Assembly (NCBI GenBank): GCA_963851325.1
Contig: CAWKOR010000001.1
Location: 1,922,001-1,986,000, forward strand
From: DATGKG01 sp963851325
Lineage (GTDB): Bacteria > Desulfobacterota > Binatia > Binatales > Binataceae
Direction: 5' to 3'
Length of the DNA stretch: 64,000 nucleotides
In this document: one piece after another, positions 1 through 8,471 of the stretch
How the letters are laid out: every line of letters begins with the position of its first letter
Position numbering within the stretch: position 1 is the first letter of the stretch
Translations under genes and position numbers: made by a program
Notes under the pieces: model-generated
Databases searched by the model: none
The model's input: the letters and a program-made list of their open reading frames with translations, nothing else
Told to the model about the DNA's origin: nothing

Positions 1-1
1 T

Positions 2-292
2 GATCCCAAAAACGAACGGCTTAACCGTGTCAAGCGAATGTCGCCCGACCTGATTGCTCCGCTGGTCGTGTACCTGGCTTCTGATGAAGCGCAGGGAGTA
101 TCGGGTCAGATCTTCGGCGTGCGCGGCAAAGAAATCATGGTCTACTCGCAACCGCGGCCCATTCGAACGATCGCGGACATAGAAGGATGGACGCCCGAAA
201 AAGTTGCGGCGATGTTCAACAGCTCGCTCGGCGCTGCTTTGACCAAGCTCGAAACCACCGGCCAGGCCTTCGCCTACGAGCCGATCGTCTGA
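2..292 (+). CDS. short-chain dehydrogenase/reductase, C-terminal part
   Basis: Only the last 96 codons are present; the frame is open to the left edge, so the start lies outside. The stretch APLVVYLASDEA followed by VSGQIFGV is the C-terminal signature of classical short-chain dehydrogenases. The Rossmann core and catalytic Tyr-Lys would be off-window. The extended tail (EGWTPEKVAAMF) resembles SDRs of the 3-hydroxyacyl-CoA / 17-beta-HSD type 4 group, so oxidation of a hydroxyacyl-CoA is a plausible but inferred role. It ends 32 bases before the next gene on the same strand, so the two are probably cotranscribed. Confidence 0.8.
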   Translation, partial: DPKNERLNRVKRMSPDLIAPLVVYLASDEAQGVSGQIFGVRGKEIMVYSQPRPIRTIADIEGWTPEKVAAMFNSSLGAALTKLETTGQAFAYEPIV

Positions 293-324
293 CCCGATCG
301 CATCCAAATCCAAGGCGAGGCTCT

Positions 325-1539
325 ATGGAACTTCCGCTTGATCCCGAAGCCCGCAGAGCGCTGGCGCGTGTGGAACGCGTCGCGCGCGATGTGGTGGGTC
401 CCGAAGCCGCTCAATGTGATCGGGAGAACCGCTTTCCGCACGCCGCGTTCGAGGCGCTGCGGCGCGACGGGCTATTGGCGATGGCCGTTCCCAGGGAGTT
501 TGGCGGGATGGGCCTGGGCTTGGATGGCGATCCGCTCGCATGGACTCTCACACTCGAACTGCTTGCGCGCGCAGACTGCTCGACCTCGCAGACTTTTCAG
601 ATCACCGGACACTGCCTGACCTATTTTGCGGAGCTGGGAACCGAGACGCAGAAGCGCAAGTATTTCGCCGAAGTGCTGGAACACGGAAAGCTGTTCTGCT
701 CGGCGGGATCGGAACCATCCTTCCACACTACCGCGCGGGCCGGGCGGCGGATGCCGATCACCACCATCGCGCGCAAGACTCGCGACGGCTACGTGCTGGA
801 TGGCCGCAAGCACTTCAACTCGCTGGCCGGTGTCGCCGACTGGTACGTGATCTTCGCCAACCTCGAGGGCATCGACGATCCGATGCACAGCCTCACCCTA
901 TTCGTGGTGGCGAAAGACAATCCCGGGCTCGAAGTTGAAATGAATTGGGATGCAATGGGAATGCGCGCGACGGCGACCAATGGATTGCGGCTCAGGAGCT
1001 GCGTGGTACGCGAAGAAGACATTCTCGGGGCGCCCGGAGGATATTTCCGCTCGGTGATCAATAACGCTTATTTCATCGCGTTTGCTGCGAACTATCTCGG
1101 CGGGGCGCAAGCCGCCTACGACTGGGCGGCGGCCTATGTGGCAGAAAAGGTCGCGGGCGCCGAGGACTCGCTGATGCAGTATCACTTCGGTGAGGTGGAT
1201 ATCGCGATCGAGGCCGCCCGCATCGTCCTCTATGACGCGGCGGTTCTATGGCGGCGCTGGCTCGCCAACGGCCGGCGCGAGCAGGACCTCAAACCCGCCT
1301 ACCTGGCGTCGCATCGGGCGAAAGTCTTGTGCGCGCGCGCCGCGCTGCAGTCGACAGATACTGCGTTGGAAGCCTGCGGCGGCCGTGCGACGCTGAAATC
1401 GTCGCCGATTGAGCGGATCCATCGCGACGTGCGCACCTATACGGTAGCGCCACCGATAGTCGATCGCAGCCTCGAGCTGCTCGGGCGCAACAAGCTCACC
1501 AATCCGCAGTCGGCCGAGACCGAGTGGACCCTGCACTGA
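325..1539 (+). CDS. acyl-CoA dehydrogenase-like flavoprotein
   Basis: This 404-residue protein has the acyl-CoA dehydrogenase fold in order: N-terminal helical domain with PREFGGMGLG, central beta domain with substrate/flavin contacts, and C-terminal helical domain with PIERIHRDVRTYTVAPPIVD. Family members bind FAD and either oxidise acyl-CoAs or, in the DszC/SfnC-like branch, act as monooxygenases. The C-terminal motif lacks the usual GTSEI-type ending (it reads TVAPPIVDRS), so the monooxygenase-like branch cannot be excluded. The ATG at 325 is chosen over an upstream in-frame ATG at 187 because AAGGCGAGG lies just before it and the upstream start would overlap the SDR. A CoA-transferase pair follows. 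Confidence 0.85.
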   Translation: MELPLDPEARRALARVERVARDVVGPEAAQCDRENRFPHAAFEALRRDGLLAMAVPREFGGMGLGLDGDPLAWTLTLELLARADCSTSQTFQITGHCLTYFAELGTETQKRKYFAEVLEHGKLFCSAGSEPSFHTTARAGRRMPITTIARKTRDGYVLDGRKHFNSLAGVADWYVIFANLEGIDDPMHSLTLFVVAKDNPGLEVEMNWDAMGMRATATNGLRLRSCVVREEDILGAPGGYFRSVINNAYFIAFAANYLGGAQAAYDWAAAYVAEKVAGAEDSLMQYHFGEVDIAIEAARIVLYDAAVLWRRWLANGRREQDLKPAYLASHRAKVLCARAALQSTDTALEACGGRATLKSSPIERIHRDVRTYTVAPPIVDRSLELLGRNKLTNPQSAETEWTLH

Positions 1540-1563
1540 TCTTCGCTGATAGGAAACCTGCAG

Positions 1564-2760
1564 GTGAACGAGCAGCCCCGATTGCGAGTCATTGACTTGA
1601 GCACCAATCCGGCGGGCGGCTACGCGACGCGTCTGCTTGCCGCCTTCGGCGCCGAAGTCATCAAAGTCGAACCGCCTCGCGAGGGCGACCCCACGCGCGC
1701 AATTGGACCGTTTCCAAACGACCGTCCCGATCCCAACTGCGGGGCGACTTCGCTCTTCCTCGACATCAACAAGAAAAGCGTGACGCTGGATATCGCGAAA
1801 CCGGCTGGGCGCGAGATTCTCGGTCGCGTGCTCGAAGGGGCTGACGTCTTGATGGAGACCTTCCCGCCATCGAAGGCCGATGAACTGGGGCTGGACTACG
1901 CCGGTCTCGAGCGGCGCTTCCCGCGATTGGTACTGACCTCGATCACGCCCTTCGGAAAAGACGGACCGTATCGCAATTTTGAAGCCTGCGAACTTGTTCT
2001 CGAAGCGATGAGCGGATGGCTGTACCAGTCGGGCGAGCCGCTTCGCCTGCCCACCCGCACCCGCGGCGAGTTGGCGACCGCGATAGTGCCCGGCCTACTA
2101 GCGGCATCGGCGACGCTCGCGGCACTTGCCTGGAGAGCATCAAGCGGCGAGGGGCAACTGGTCGAAGTATCCGCGATGGAAGCGATGCTGGCGGCGAGTC
2201 GCTATTACGAAACCACCTACGCGTACCGAGGTCTTCTGATCTCGCGGCTGGGTCCTACGCTGTCTCCCACGTATTGCTATCGCCCGGCGAGCGACGGATG
2301 GGTGGCGCTGTGTGCCACCACCGACCAACAGCGTGAGCTCTGCGCGCATATTATGGAGCTTTCCGAACATCTTGATGATCCTGCTTTTGCTCCGGCCGCT
2401 GCGGGTTCCGATCCCTCGCAAAGCCAGGTGGCAGATCAGATCGATCGCTGGGTGATTCAGCGTTCGCGAGCTGAGATATTTCACCTGCTCCAGGGTATGC
2501 ACGTTCCGAGTGGATACCTGACTACAGCCGACGAAGTGCTCGGCCTCGATCAGTTGAAGGAGCGCGAGGCTTTTGTACACATCGACCATCCGGCGGCCGG
2601 CGCCCTCCGATACCCGGCGGCCCCGTTCAAAATGAGTGTGACACCGTTTCGCTGCGGACGCGCGCCGATGCTGGGCGAACATAATCGCGAGATTTATCTG
2701 GAGCGGCTCGGGCTCGACGAGAATGAGTTTGCGCAGCTCACACGCGAAGGAATCATCTGA
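1564..2760 (+). CDS. class III CoA-transferase (CaiB/BaiF family), catalytic Asp replaced
   Basis: This 398-residue member of the formyl-CoA transferase (CaiB/BaiF) family moves CoA between carboxylic acids. The N-terminal Rossmann-like part (RVIDLSTNPAGGYATRLLAAFGAEVIKVE) and the GEGQLVEVSAMEA segment are clear. The family's catalytic Asp in the GD motif (Asp169 in formyl-CoA transferase) aligns with Glu169 here (TRTRGELATAI). Since the adjacent paralogue keeps GD, this copy may be the non-catalytic subunit of a heterodimer, as in two-subunit enzymes such as BbsEF; this is inferred. The start is GTG, 25 bases after the preceding stop. Its stop overlaps the next gene's ATG (ATGA). Confidence 0.88.
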   Translation: MNEQPRLRVIDLSTNPAGGYATRLLAAFGAEVIKVEPPREGDPTRAIGPFPNDRPDPNCGATSLFLDINKKSVTLDIAKPAGREILGRVLEGADVLMETFPPSKADELGLDYAGLERRFPRLVLTSITPFGKDGPYRNFEACELVLEAMSGWLYQSGEPLRLPTRTRGELATAIVPGLLAASATLAALAWRASSGEGQLVEVSAMEAMLAASRYYETTYAYRGLLISRLGPTLSPTYCYRPASDGWVALCATTDQQRELCAHIMELSEHLDDPAFAPAAAGSDPSQSQVADQIDRWVIQRSRAEIFHLLQGMHVPSGYLTTADEVLGLDQLKEREAFVHIDHPAAGALRYPAAPFKMSVTPFRCGRAPMLGEHNREIYLERLGLDENEFAQLTREGII

Positions 2761-4007
2761 TGAAGTCGCCTGAACTGCCACTGCGCGGGGTCCGGGTGCT
2801 CGATCTCACCACCTGGTGGGCGGGTCCGCTCAACGCGATGATCCTCGCGGACTTCGGCGCCGAAGTCATCAAGATCGAGGCGATTCAGCGCCTCGACAAC
2901 TGGCGCGCGACCCTTGCCAATCGCAGCTTGGAGCGATGGTGGGAAACCTCGCCGCTGTTCAACTCAACCCAGCGCAACAAATATGGGATGACTCTCAATC
3001 TTGCGTCTGAGCGCGGCGCCGAGCTTTTCAAGGCGCTGGCCGAACGCAGCGATGTGGTCTGCGAAAACTACAGTCCGCGCGTAATGCCGCAGCTTGGCCT
3101 CGACTATGGAATCCTGCGCCAGATAAATCCGCGCTTGATCATGATCTCCCAAACTGGATTCGGCCTGACCGGCCCTTGGCGCGATTACGTATCGTATGCG
3201 CAAGTTGCCGAAACCTTGGCCGGGCTCGCGCACCTAACCGGTAGGGAAGACGGCCCTCCAACGTTGGCCGGACAGATGCTGGGTGATACCCTCTCTGCGC
3301 TGCATGGGGCCTTGGCCGTGATGATTGCGCTCGACGAACGAACGCGCACCGGCCGCGGACAACATATCGACCTCGCACAGCTTGAAACCGTGGTCCCAGC
3401 GACCGCCCAGGCGCAGCTGGACTATCAGATCAATGGCCGAGTCTGGCAACGGAATGGCAATCGTCATCGGCGGATGGCGCCGCACGGATGCTACCCGGCA
3501 CGTGGCGACGATCGCTGGATCGTGATCGCGATCGATGGGGACACCGAGTGGAAGCGGCTGCTTCAATTGATGGGAAACCCAGAGTGGGCTCGCGATCCGT
3601 GCTTTGCCGACGCCGAAGCGCGGTTGCGCAACCCGCGGGAACTCGACGAACGGGTGGCTGCATGGACGCGGGATCACGATCGCGACCAGCTCGCGCGCAA
3701 GCTGCAGCGCGCGGGCCTCAAGGCCGGCCCGGTGCTCAATCCCGCCGATCTACTCGAGGACCCGCATCTCGACGCACGCGGCTTTTTTCAGACGATCGAT
3801 CGCGAAGTGGTCGGAACCCAACCGTATCCCAGCTTGGGCGTTCGATTCTCAAAAATCCCGCTCAAGGATCGCATGCCCGCGCCCACCCTCGGGCAGCACA
3901 ACGAGGAAATTCTGCGGCGGGTCCTGGGTCTATCGGACGGGGAAATCGAAAAGCTCGAACGCGAGCAGATAATCGGCAAGGTCCCCGCCGCACTGCTTGC
4001 AAAATAG
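2760..4007 (+). CDS. class III CoA-transferase (CaiB/BaiF family), catalytic Asp present
   Basis: This is a 415-residue second CaiB/BaiF family protein, translationally coupled to the first by a four-base ATGA overlap. It has DFGAEVIKIE near the N-terminus, MTLNLASERG, and GQMLGDTLSALHG, in which Asp176 is the expected nucleophile that forms the aspartyl-CoA thioester. TGRGQHIDLAQLE is also typical. The tight coupling with a paralogue that has lost the Asp suggests one heterodimeric enzyme activating or transferring CoA to an acid handled by this cluster. The substrate cannot be read from sequence. It converges on the rhodanese gene 24 bases downstream. Confidence 0.9.
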   Translation: MKSPELPLRGVRVLDLTTWWAGPLNAMILADFGAEVIKIEAIQRLDNWRATLANRSLERWWETSPLFNSTQRNKYGMTLNLASERGAELFKALAERSDVVCENYSPRVMPQLGLDYGILRQINPRLIMISQTGFGLTGPWRDYVSYAQVAETLAGLAHLTGREDGPPTLAGQMLGDTLSALHGALAVMIALDERTRTGRGQHIDLAQLETVVPATAQAQLDYQINGRVWQRNGNRHRRMAPHGCYPARGDDRWIVIAIDGDTEWKRLLQLMGNPEWARDPCFADAEARLRNPRELDERVAAWTRDHDRDQLARKLQRAGLKAGPVLNPADLLEDPHLDARGFFQTIDREVVGTQPYPSLGVRFSKIPLKDRMPAPTLGQHNEEILRRVLGLSDGEIEKLEREQIIGKVPAALLAK

Positions 4008-4031
4008 CCCGGTCGATATAGACCCCGCCGT

Positions 4032-5714
4032 TCAAGCGGGTCGGTGGTAACGGCGGCCGAGCGCCTCCTCATCCTTTAGGTAACGCGCCATGCGCTCGTT
4101 GCTGTAGCCGAACTTGCCCGCGCCGAATAGCCCGATTTCGGCGACCGCGATCTCTTCGAGGTCGCTTTGCTGACCGAGGCCTTCTTCGATCTCGAAACCG
4201 CGTTGTTTCCAGTTCTCGAAGCCGCCTTGCAGGACTGCAGCGTCACGATATCCAAGTTCGGCGAGCGCCGAAGCCGCCAACACCGATCTCGTCTCGTGGC
4301 GCGAATAGACGACCACGCGATCGTCGCGGCGCGCCGTCTCCGCGATCTTGAGTTCCAGCCATCCGCGCGATAGCCATCGCGCGCCCGGGATATGCGCAGT
4401 CGAGAAGTCGCCCGCTGCGCGCATATCGATTATGACTGGCGGCTTCGCTCCCATGCTCTCACGTAATGCATCGGCGGAAACGAAGGTCGCGCGCTCGCGA
4501 GCCTGTTCGATACCGGGCACCGGCAGTCGGCGCAGCGGTCCCAACTTCGGGGGGAAGTCCTGCAGGAAGCGCGCGAGCCACGGCGGTTGTCCATAGTCGA
4601 TTTCGAATGGCGCGCCGGTTTCGGTTGCGTAGCCGCGCACGCTCCATGCGGGGTAGCCACCATCGAGCACGGCAACATTCGTGTAGCCCATCCCCTTAAG
4701 GATCGATGCTGCCACCGTCGCGCGGACGTGGCCGTCGCATACCATCACGACCGGCGCATTTTGAACGCCTACCAACGAATCGGCGGTGAATTGAACCTGA
4801 GTAGCGCTGCAGAAGCGCGCACCGGGAATATGGCCGGCGACGTAATTCTCGCCCGATCGCACGTCGAGGATGTAGACGAATTCGTCGGCCTCAATTCGCG
4901 ACCGCAGGTCGCCTGGCGTGATCAGTGCGATACGGTCCTCGCTTCTCAGGCGCGCAGCGAACTCATCGGCGGCGGCGAGCGACGATGGCGAGGGCGGCGC
5001 AGGAGATGGATCATCGCCGCTGGCGAGTTCGTCACCCCATCCCGCGATACGCCATGCTCCAGTGCCTCCCTTGAGCGCATACACCGGGCTCAGCAGCTTC
5101 ATCCGGCGCAGCAAATGGGCGGCTATGATACTTCGCGTTCGGCCCGCGCAATTCGTCACGACTGGCACCGCCGGGTCAGAAGCAAGATCTTTCGCGGCTA
5201 GCGCAATGTCTCCAATCGGCGTGCTCCTCGCACCCGGCAGATGCGAGGCCTTGTACTCGGGGTATGGGCGCGAATCGACCACGGTGACCCGCTCACCCTG
5301 TTCGATCATCTGATGAAGTACGCCGGCCGTCAGTTCGGCGACGTTTTCCTGCACCAACAGGCGTTCGCCATAGTCCTTGCCGGTCAGCGACCATCCGCCG
5401 TAGGTCTCACCGCCCGCGCGTTTCCACTCCGCAAGTCCCCCCGCCAGCGCACTTACCTGCGTAAAACCCAGATGGCGCGCGGTGTCGGCCGCGAGCGCCG
5501 AGCGTCTGCCGTCGTCGCACATCAAAACCAGAGCGGCGCTGCGATTGGGAATCAGGAACGGCAGATATTTTTCGAGGCTTCCGCGGGCGAGGTGACGCGC
5601 ACCCAGAATCTGTTCAAGGGAAAATTCGCCCCATTCGCGGACATCGATCAGGGCGAACATCCCCTCCGAACGCATGAGCCCCTGAAGCCGCTGCACGCCG
5701 ATAGTTTCCGCCAT
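4032..5714 (-). CDS. four-domain rhodanese-like sulfurtransferase
   Basis: This 560-residue protein is built of four rhodanese domains. Candidate active-site loops are CDDGRRS (Cys66), NCAGRTRS (Cys189), VCDGHVRAT (Cys326) and YSRHETRS (Ser471). The first three keep the persulfide-forming Cys; the fourth has Ser and should be inactive in sulfur transfer. Each domain has the expected D-x-R and HxPGA elements, for example ILDVRSGENYVAGHIPGAR in domain 3. No signal peptide is seen, so it is probably cytoplasmic. The ATG follows a GGAG-type ribosome site. It is divergent from the TauD-like dioxygenase, and the shared intergenic region holds a paired GGTACC motif. A role in sulfane sulfur handling is inferred. 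Confidence 0.9.
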   Translation of the reverse strand: MAETIGVQRLQGLMRSEGMFALIDVREWGEFSLEQILGARHLARGSLEKYLPFLIPNRSAALVLMCDDGRRSALAADTARHLGFTQVSALAGGLAEWKRAGGETYGGWSLTGKDYGERLLVQENVAELTAGVLHQMIEQGERVTVVDSRPYPEYKASHLPGARSTPIGDIALAAKDLASDPAVPVVTNCAGRTRSIIAAHLLRRMKLLSPVYALKGGTGAWRIAGWGDELASGDDPSPAPPSPSSLAAADEFAARLRSEDRIALITPGDLRSRIEADEFVYILDVRSGENYVAGHIPGARFCSATQVQFTADSLVGVQNAPVVMVCDGHVRATVAASILKGMGYTNVAVLDGGYPAWSVRGYATETGAPFEIDYGQPPWLARFLQDFPPKLGPLRRLPVPGIEQARERATFVSADALRESMGAKPPVIIDMRAAGDFSTAHIPGARWLSRGWLELKIAETARRDDRVVVYSRHETRSVLAASALAELGYRDAAVLQGGFENWKQRGFEIEEGLGQQSDLEEIAVAEIGLFGAGKFGYSNERMARYLKDEEALGRRYHRPA

Positions 5715-5760
5715 AAGAGTTCCGGCTCCTTATCCGCCGAATAGCACACCCAGCCTGAGC

Positions 5761-5786
5761 GGTACCAGCGGTTTGACGGCGGTACC
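5761..5786. promoter_or_regulatory. paired GGTACC motif, copy A (candidate operator)
   Basis: Two GGTACC hexamers are separated by 14 bases, the left one extended to GGTACCAG. The site lies between the divergent rhodanese (start 5714) and dioxygenase (start 5851) genes. The same arrangement recurs at 8428 and 11330. It may bind the TetR-type regulator at 10483-11253; that link is inferred. Confidence 0.5.
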
Positions 5787-5850
5787 GTTCCGATGTTAGC
5801 TTCCGCCATGATGCGGCGATCCCGCCAGCGAACTCCGCGGAGGTAGAGGT

Positions 5851-6792
5851 ATGGGCGTCCAAAGTGCAACCGACATCAAATCCACCTTGGGTTTGAATGA
5901 CCCTTCAGCCCTGATGAGCGGGCTGCGCATCGAGAACCTGCGGCTTCCTGATGGAATTGAGGTCCAGCGCACAGATGGGCCGTGTGGAACCATCTTGCGC
6001 GGGGTCGAACTCGCCGAGGACCTTGCACCCGAAACTATCAGTCTGATCCTGACCCTATTCCATCATTCCGGAGTGCTGGTGATTCCCGGGCAGAACCGGC
6101 TTACTCCGCAGCGCCAGATGGAAGTCACCGAATGGTTTGGGCGGCCCTACAATCGCGAAGGCGCGGGCAAGTTCGACGACATTCCTACCGTCGACGGCAC
6201 CCGCGTGCAGAACGTCTCGGGAGGTGCGGAACTCGCGCCGCACAGCGATGTGCAGGACTACGAGATTCCGCCCGATGTCACGATGCTGCATGGCCTCGAG
6301 ACGCCACCGCCTTCGGCGGGTGGGAACACGCTGTTCGCCAACCTGTTCCAGGCCTACGACGAACTCGACGATGAGATGAAGCGTCGCGTTGAGCATATGA
6401 AGTGGAAGCCGGCGAGCACGCTGGCAACCGCATACGGCGTGAAGATTCCACAAGCGATCGAGTACGTCAAAAAGCACGGCATGGGAGCACTGGAGTCCGA
6501 CGTGGTCCATCCGGTGGTACGGACTCATCCGGTCTCCGGGCGCAAGGCGCTGTGGGTTTCGACCTTTACGGTCAAAATCGTCGGCATCGACGATCCGGAC
6601 GAAAACAAGCAGATGGTGCAGTTCCTCAAGAAGCACGTCACCCAACCGCACCTGTGGTACACGCACAAATGGACCCAGCATGACGTGATCATGTGGGACA
6701 ACCGCTGCGTCAACCATTGGCGCCAGAACTGGGATCACCAGTACCAACGCATCATGCATCGCAGCCAGGCCGGGGGGTCGCGACCCTTTTAA
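5851..6792 (+). CDS. TauD/TfdA-family Fe(II)/2-oxoglutarate dioxygenase
   Basis: This is a 313-residue alpha-ketoglutarate-dependent dioxygenase. The iron triad is visible: His131 and Asp133 in APHSDVQDYE and the distal His289 in CVNHWRQNW, with the 2-oxoglutarate-binding Arg300 (and Arg304) at the expected spacing of 11 residues. The family hydroxylates taurine, 2,4-D, alkyl sulfates and other small acids next to a heteroatom; the substrate here is unknown. CGGAGGT precedes the ATG at good spacing. The acyl-CoA carboxyltransferase gene starts 15 bases after its stop, so the two are an operon. A paired GGTACC motif lies 65 bases upstream. Confidence 0.9.
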   Translation: MGVQSATDIKSTLGLNDPSALMSGLRIENLRLPDGIEVQRTDGPCGTILRGVELAEDLAPETISLILTLFHHSGVLVIPGQNRLTPQRQMEVTEWFGRPYNREGAGKFDDIPTVDGTRVQNVSGGAELAPHSDVQDYEIPPDVTMLHGLETPPPSAGGNTLFANLFQAYDELDDEMKRRVEHMKWKPASTLATAYGVKIPQAIEYVKKHGMGALESDVVHPVVRTHPVSGRKALWVSTFTVKIVGIDDPDENKQMVQFLKKHVTQPHLWYTHKWTQHDVIMWDNRCVNHWRQNWDHQYQRIMHRSQAGGSRPF

Positions 6793-6807
6793 TCCGGGCC
6801 GCCATAC

Positions 6808-8379
6808 ATGCGCGACGAGCATCTGCGCCGGATTGCGGAAATCGAGGCCGCCAGAAAAGCGGCCGTGCAAATGGGCGGCGCCGATGCGGTCGCGCGCCAG
6901 CACAAACGCGGCAAGCTGACCTGCCGCGAGCGGCTCGATCTGCTTTTGGATCCCGGCAGCTTCATCGAATATGGGATCCTCGCGCAAAGTATCGTGGAAG
7001 TTCCCGGCCGAACCGCGAAGGTTGCCATGTCCGGTGGCGTCGTGGTCGGCACCGGCACCATTGAGGGCCGCCGCGTATTTGTTCTGGCCGATGATGCGAC
7101 CGTGGCCAGCGGCGCGCGTGGCGCGGCGGGAGGACGCAAAAGCGCTCACGTCATCAGTATGGCTCTCAAGCAGCGCTTCCCGCTGGTCTCGCTCCTGGAA
7201 GCATCGGCGGGCAGAGTGCAGGACATGATGGGCTCGCGGGCATGGGCTGGGCTTGGCTTCGATCAGCATACGACCGGCTTCGGCGGTATGGTCGATCTCT
7301 CGGGCGTGGTGCCGATGGTCAGTGCGGCGATGGGCAACTCGGTCGGCGGGGCGGCCTTCAATGCGATGCTGTCCGATTTCGTGCCGATGGTGAAGGGCAC
7401 CAGCTTCATGGCGGTATCGGGACCACCGGTAGTGCTGGGCGCGGTGGGTGAAAAAGTTTCCGCTCAGGACCTGGGCGGTTCCAATGTTCATCTGGCCGAA
7501 ACCGGACAGGCTGATTATGGGGCCGAAGACGACCCGGATTGCATGCGCGTCATCCGCGAGTACCTCGGTTACTTTCCGTCCAGCTCTTATGAACTCCCAC
7601 CGCTGCGCGCGACCCAAGACGAGCGCGAACGGCGCTGCGAACGCGTGCTGGATATCGTTCCGACCAATCAGCGCAGGCCTTACGACATGCACGAGGTCAT
7701 TGAGGAGGTGGTCGACGAGGGCCGCTATCTGGCGCTCAAGCGCGACTATGGCAAGAGCGTTATCACGTGCCTCGCGCGCATCGATGGACATTCGGTTGGT
7801 ATCGTCGCCTCGCAACCGATGTTTATGGCGGGTGTGCTGGACTATACGGCGGCCTACAAGGCGATGCACTTCATGGATCTGTGCGACGCCTTCCATCTTC
7901 CACTGATTTTCCTGGTCGACTGCCCGGGATTCATCGTGGGCAAGGAATGGGAAAAGCATTCGATGCTCAAGACGGTCGCGCGTGCACTCCATGTCCATCG
8001 GCGTCTGACGGTGCCGAAGCTCACGGTCATCATCCGCAAGGCCTATGGACTCGCGTACTGGATCCTGGGTGGGAAGGCGATGAATCCTGATGCGTTGGTC
8101 GCGTGGCCCACCGGCTCGTTCAGCCTGATGGCGCCGGAACCGGCGATCAACGTGCTTTACGAACAGGAAATCGCCACTGCGCCCGATCCGGACCGCAGGC
8201 GCGCCGAGCTGATGGAGTTGTTCTCGCAGGAATACGCGCCCGACAACGCCGCGAAGGACTTCACCCTCGACGATATCATCGATCCCCGCGACACGCGCGG
8301 GTTCCTCGCCCGCTCGCTCGAGGTGCTGATGAATTCAACCGGACGAGTCGCGCGCTTCAAGCATCCAGTCTGGCCGTGA
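6808..8379 (+). CDS. acyl-CoA carboxylase beta-type carboxyltransferase subunit
   Basis: This 523-residue carboxyltransferase belongs to the propionyl/methylcrotonyl/geranyl-CoA carboxylase beta family. It has the N-terminal crotonase-like half (KRGKLTCRERLDLLLDPGSF, then the oxyanion region SAAMGNSVGGAAF) and the C-terminal half (LPLIFLVDCPGFIVG, RKAYGLAYWILGG, VAWPTGS). In carboxylases this subunit transfers CO2 from carboxybiotin to acyl-CoA. No biotin carboxylase or biotin carrier gene is nearby, so it either pairs with subunits elsewhere or acts as a decarboxylase-type transferase. It follows the dioxygenase by 15 bases. Confidence 0.9.
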   Translation: MRDEHLRRIAEIEAARKAAVQMGGADAVARQHKRGKLTCRERLDLLLDPGSFIEYGILAQSIVEVPGRTAKVAMSGGVVVGTGTIEGRRVFVLADDATVASGARGAAGGRKSAHVISMALKQRFPLVSLLEASAGRVQDMMGSRAWAGLGFDQHTTGFGGMVDLSGVVPMVSAAMGNSVGGAAFNAMLSDFVPMVKGTSFMAVSGPPVVLGAVGEKVSAQDLGGSNVHLAETGQADYGAEDDPDCMRVIREYLGYFPSSSYELPPLRATQDERERRCERVLDIVPTNQRRPYDMHEVIEEVVDEGRYLALKRDYGKSVITCLARIDGHSVGIVASQPMFMAGVLDYTAAYKAMHFMDLCDAFHLPLIFLVDCPGFIVGKEWEKHSMLKTVARALHVHRRLTVPKLTVIIRKAYGLAYWILGGKAMNPDALVAWPTGSFSLMAPEPAINVLYEQEIATAPDPDRRRAELMELFSQEYAPDNAAKDFTLDDIIDPRDTRGFLARSLEVLMNSTGRVARFKHPVWP

Positions 8380-8427
8380 GGCTATCGCGACGACCGACCT
8401 GATAACTGGACTTTTGTAATTCGCTGC

Positions 8428-8453
8428 GGTACCAGTTGCAAGGCTAGGGTACC
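8428..8453. promoter_or_regulatory. paired GGTACC motif, copy B (candidate operator)
   Basis: This copy reads GGTACCAG, 12 more bases, then GGTACCCT, so the two hexamers are 14 bases apart exactly as in copy A. It lies in the short gap between the carboxyltransferase and the ferritin-like gene, ending 18 bases before the ATG at 8472 and next to its ribosome-binding site. Confidence 0.5.
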
Positions 8454-8471
8454 CTGGTCGGGAGGTTGGAT

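Noticed and set aside
6055..7998. Very long open frame on the minus strand opposite the dioxygenase and carboxyltransferase genes
   Set aside because: It lies wholly antisense to two genes with clear family motifs. Its product is rich in His, Arg and Gly in the way expected from codon bias of high-GC genes, with no family features.
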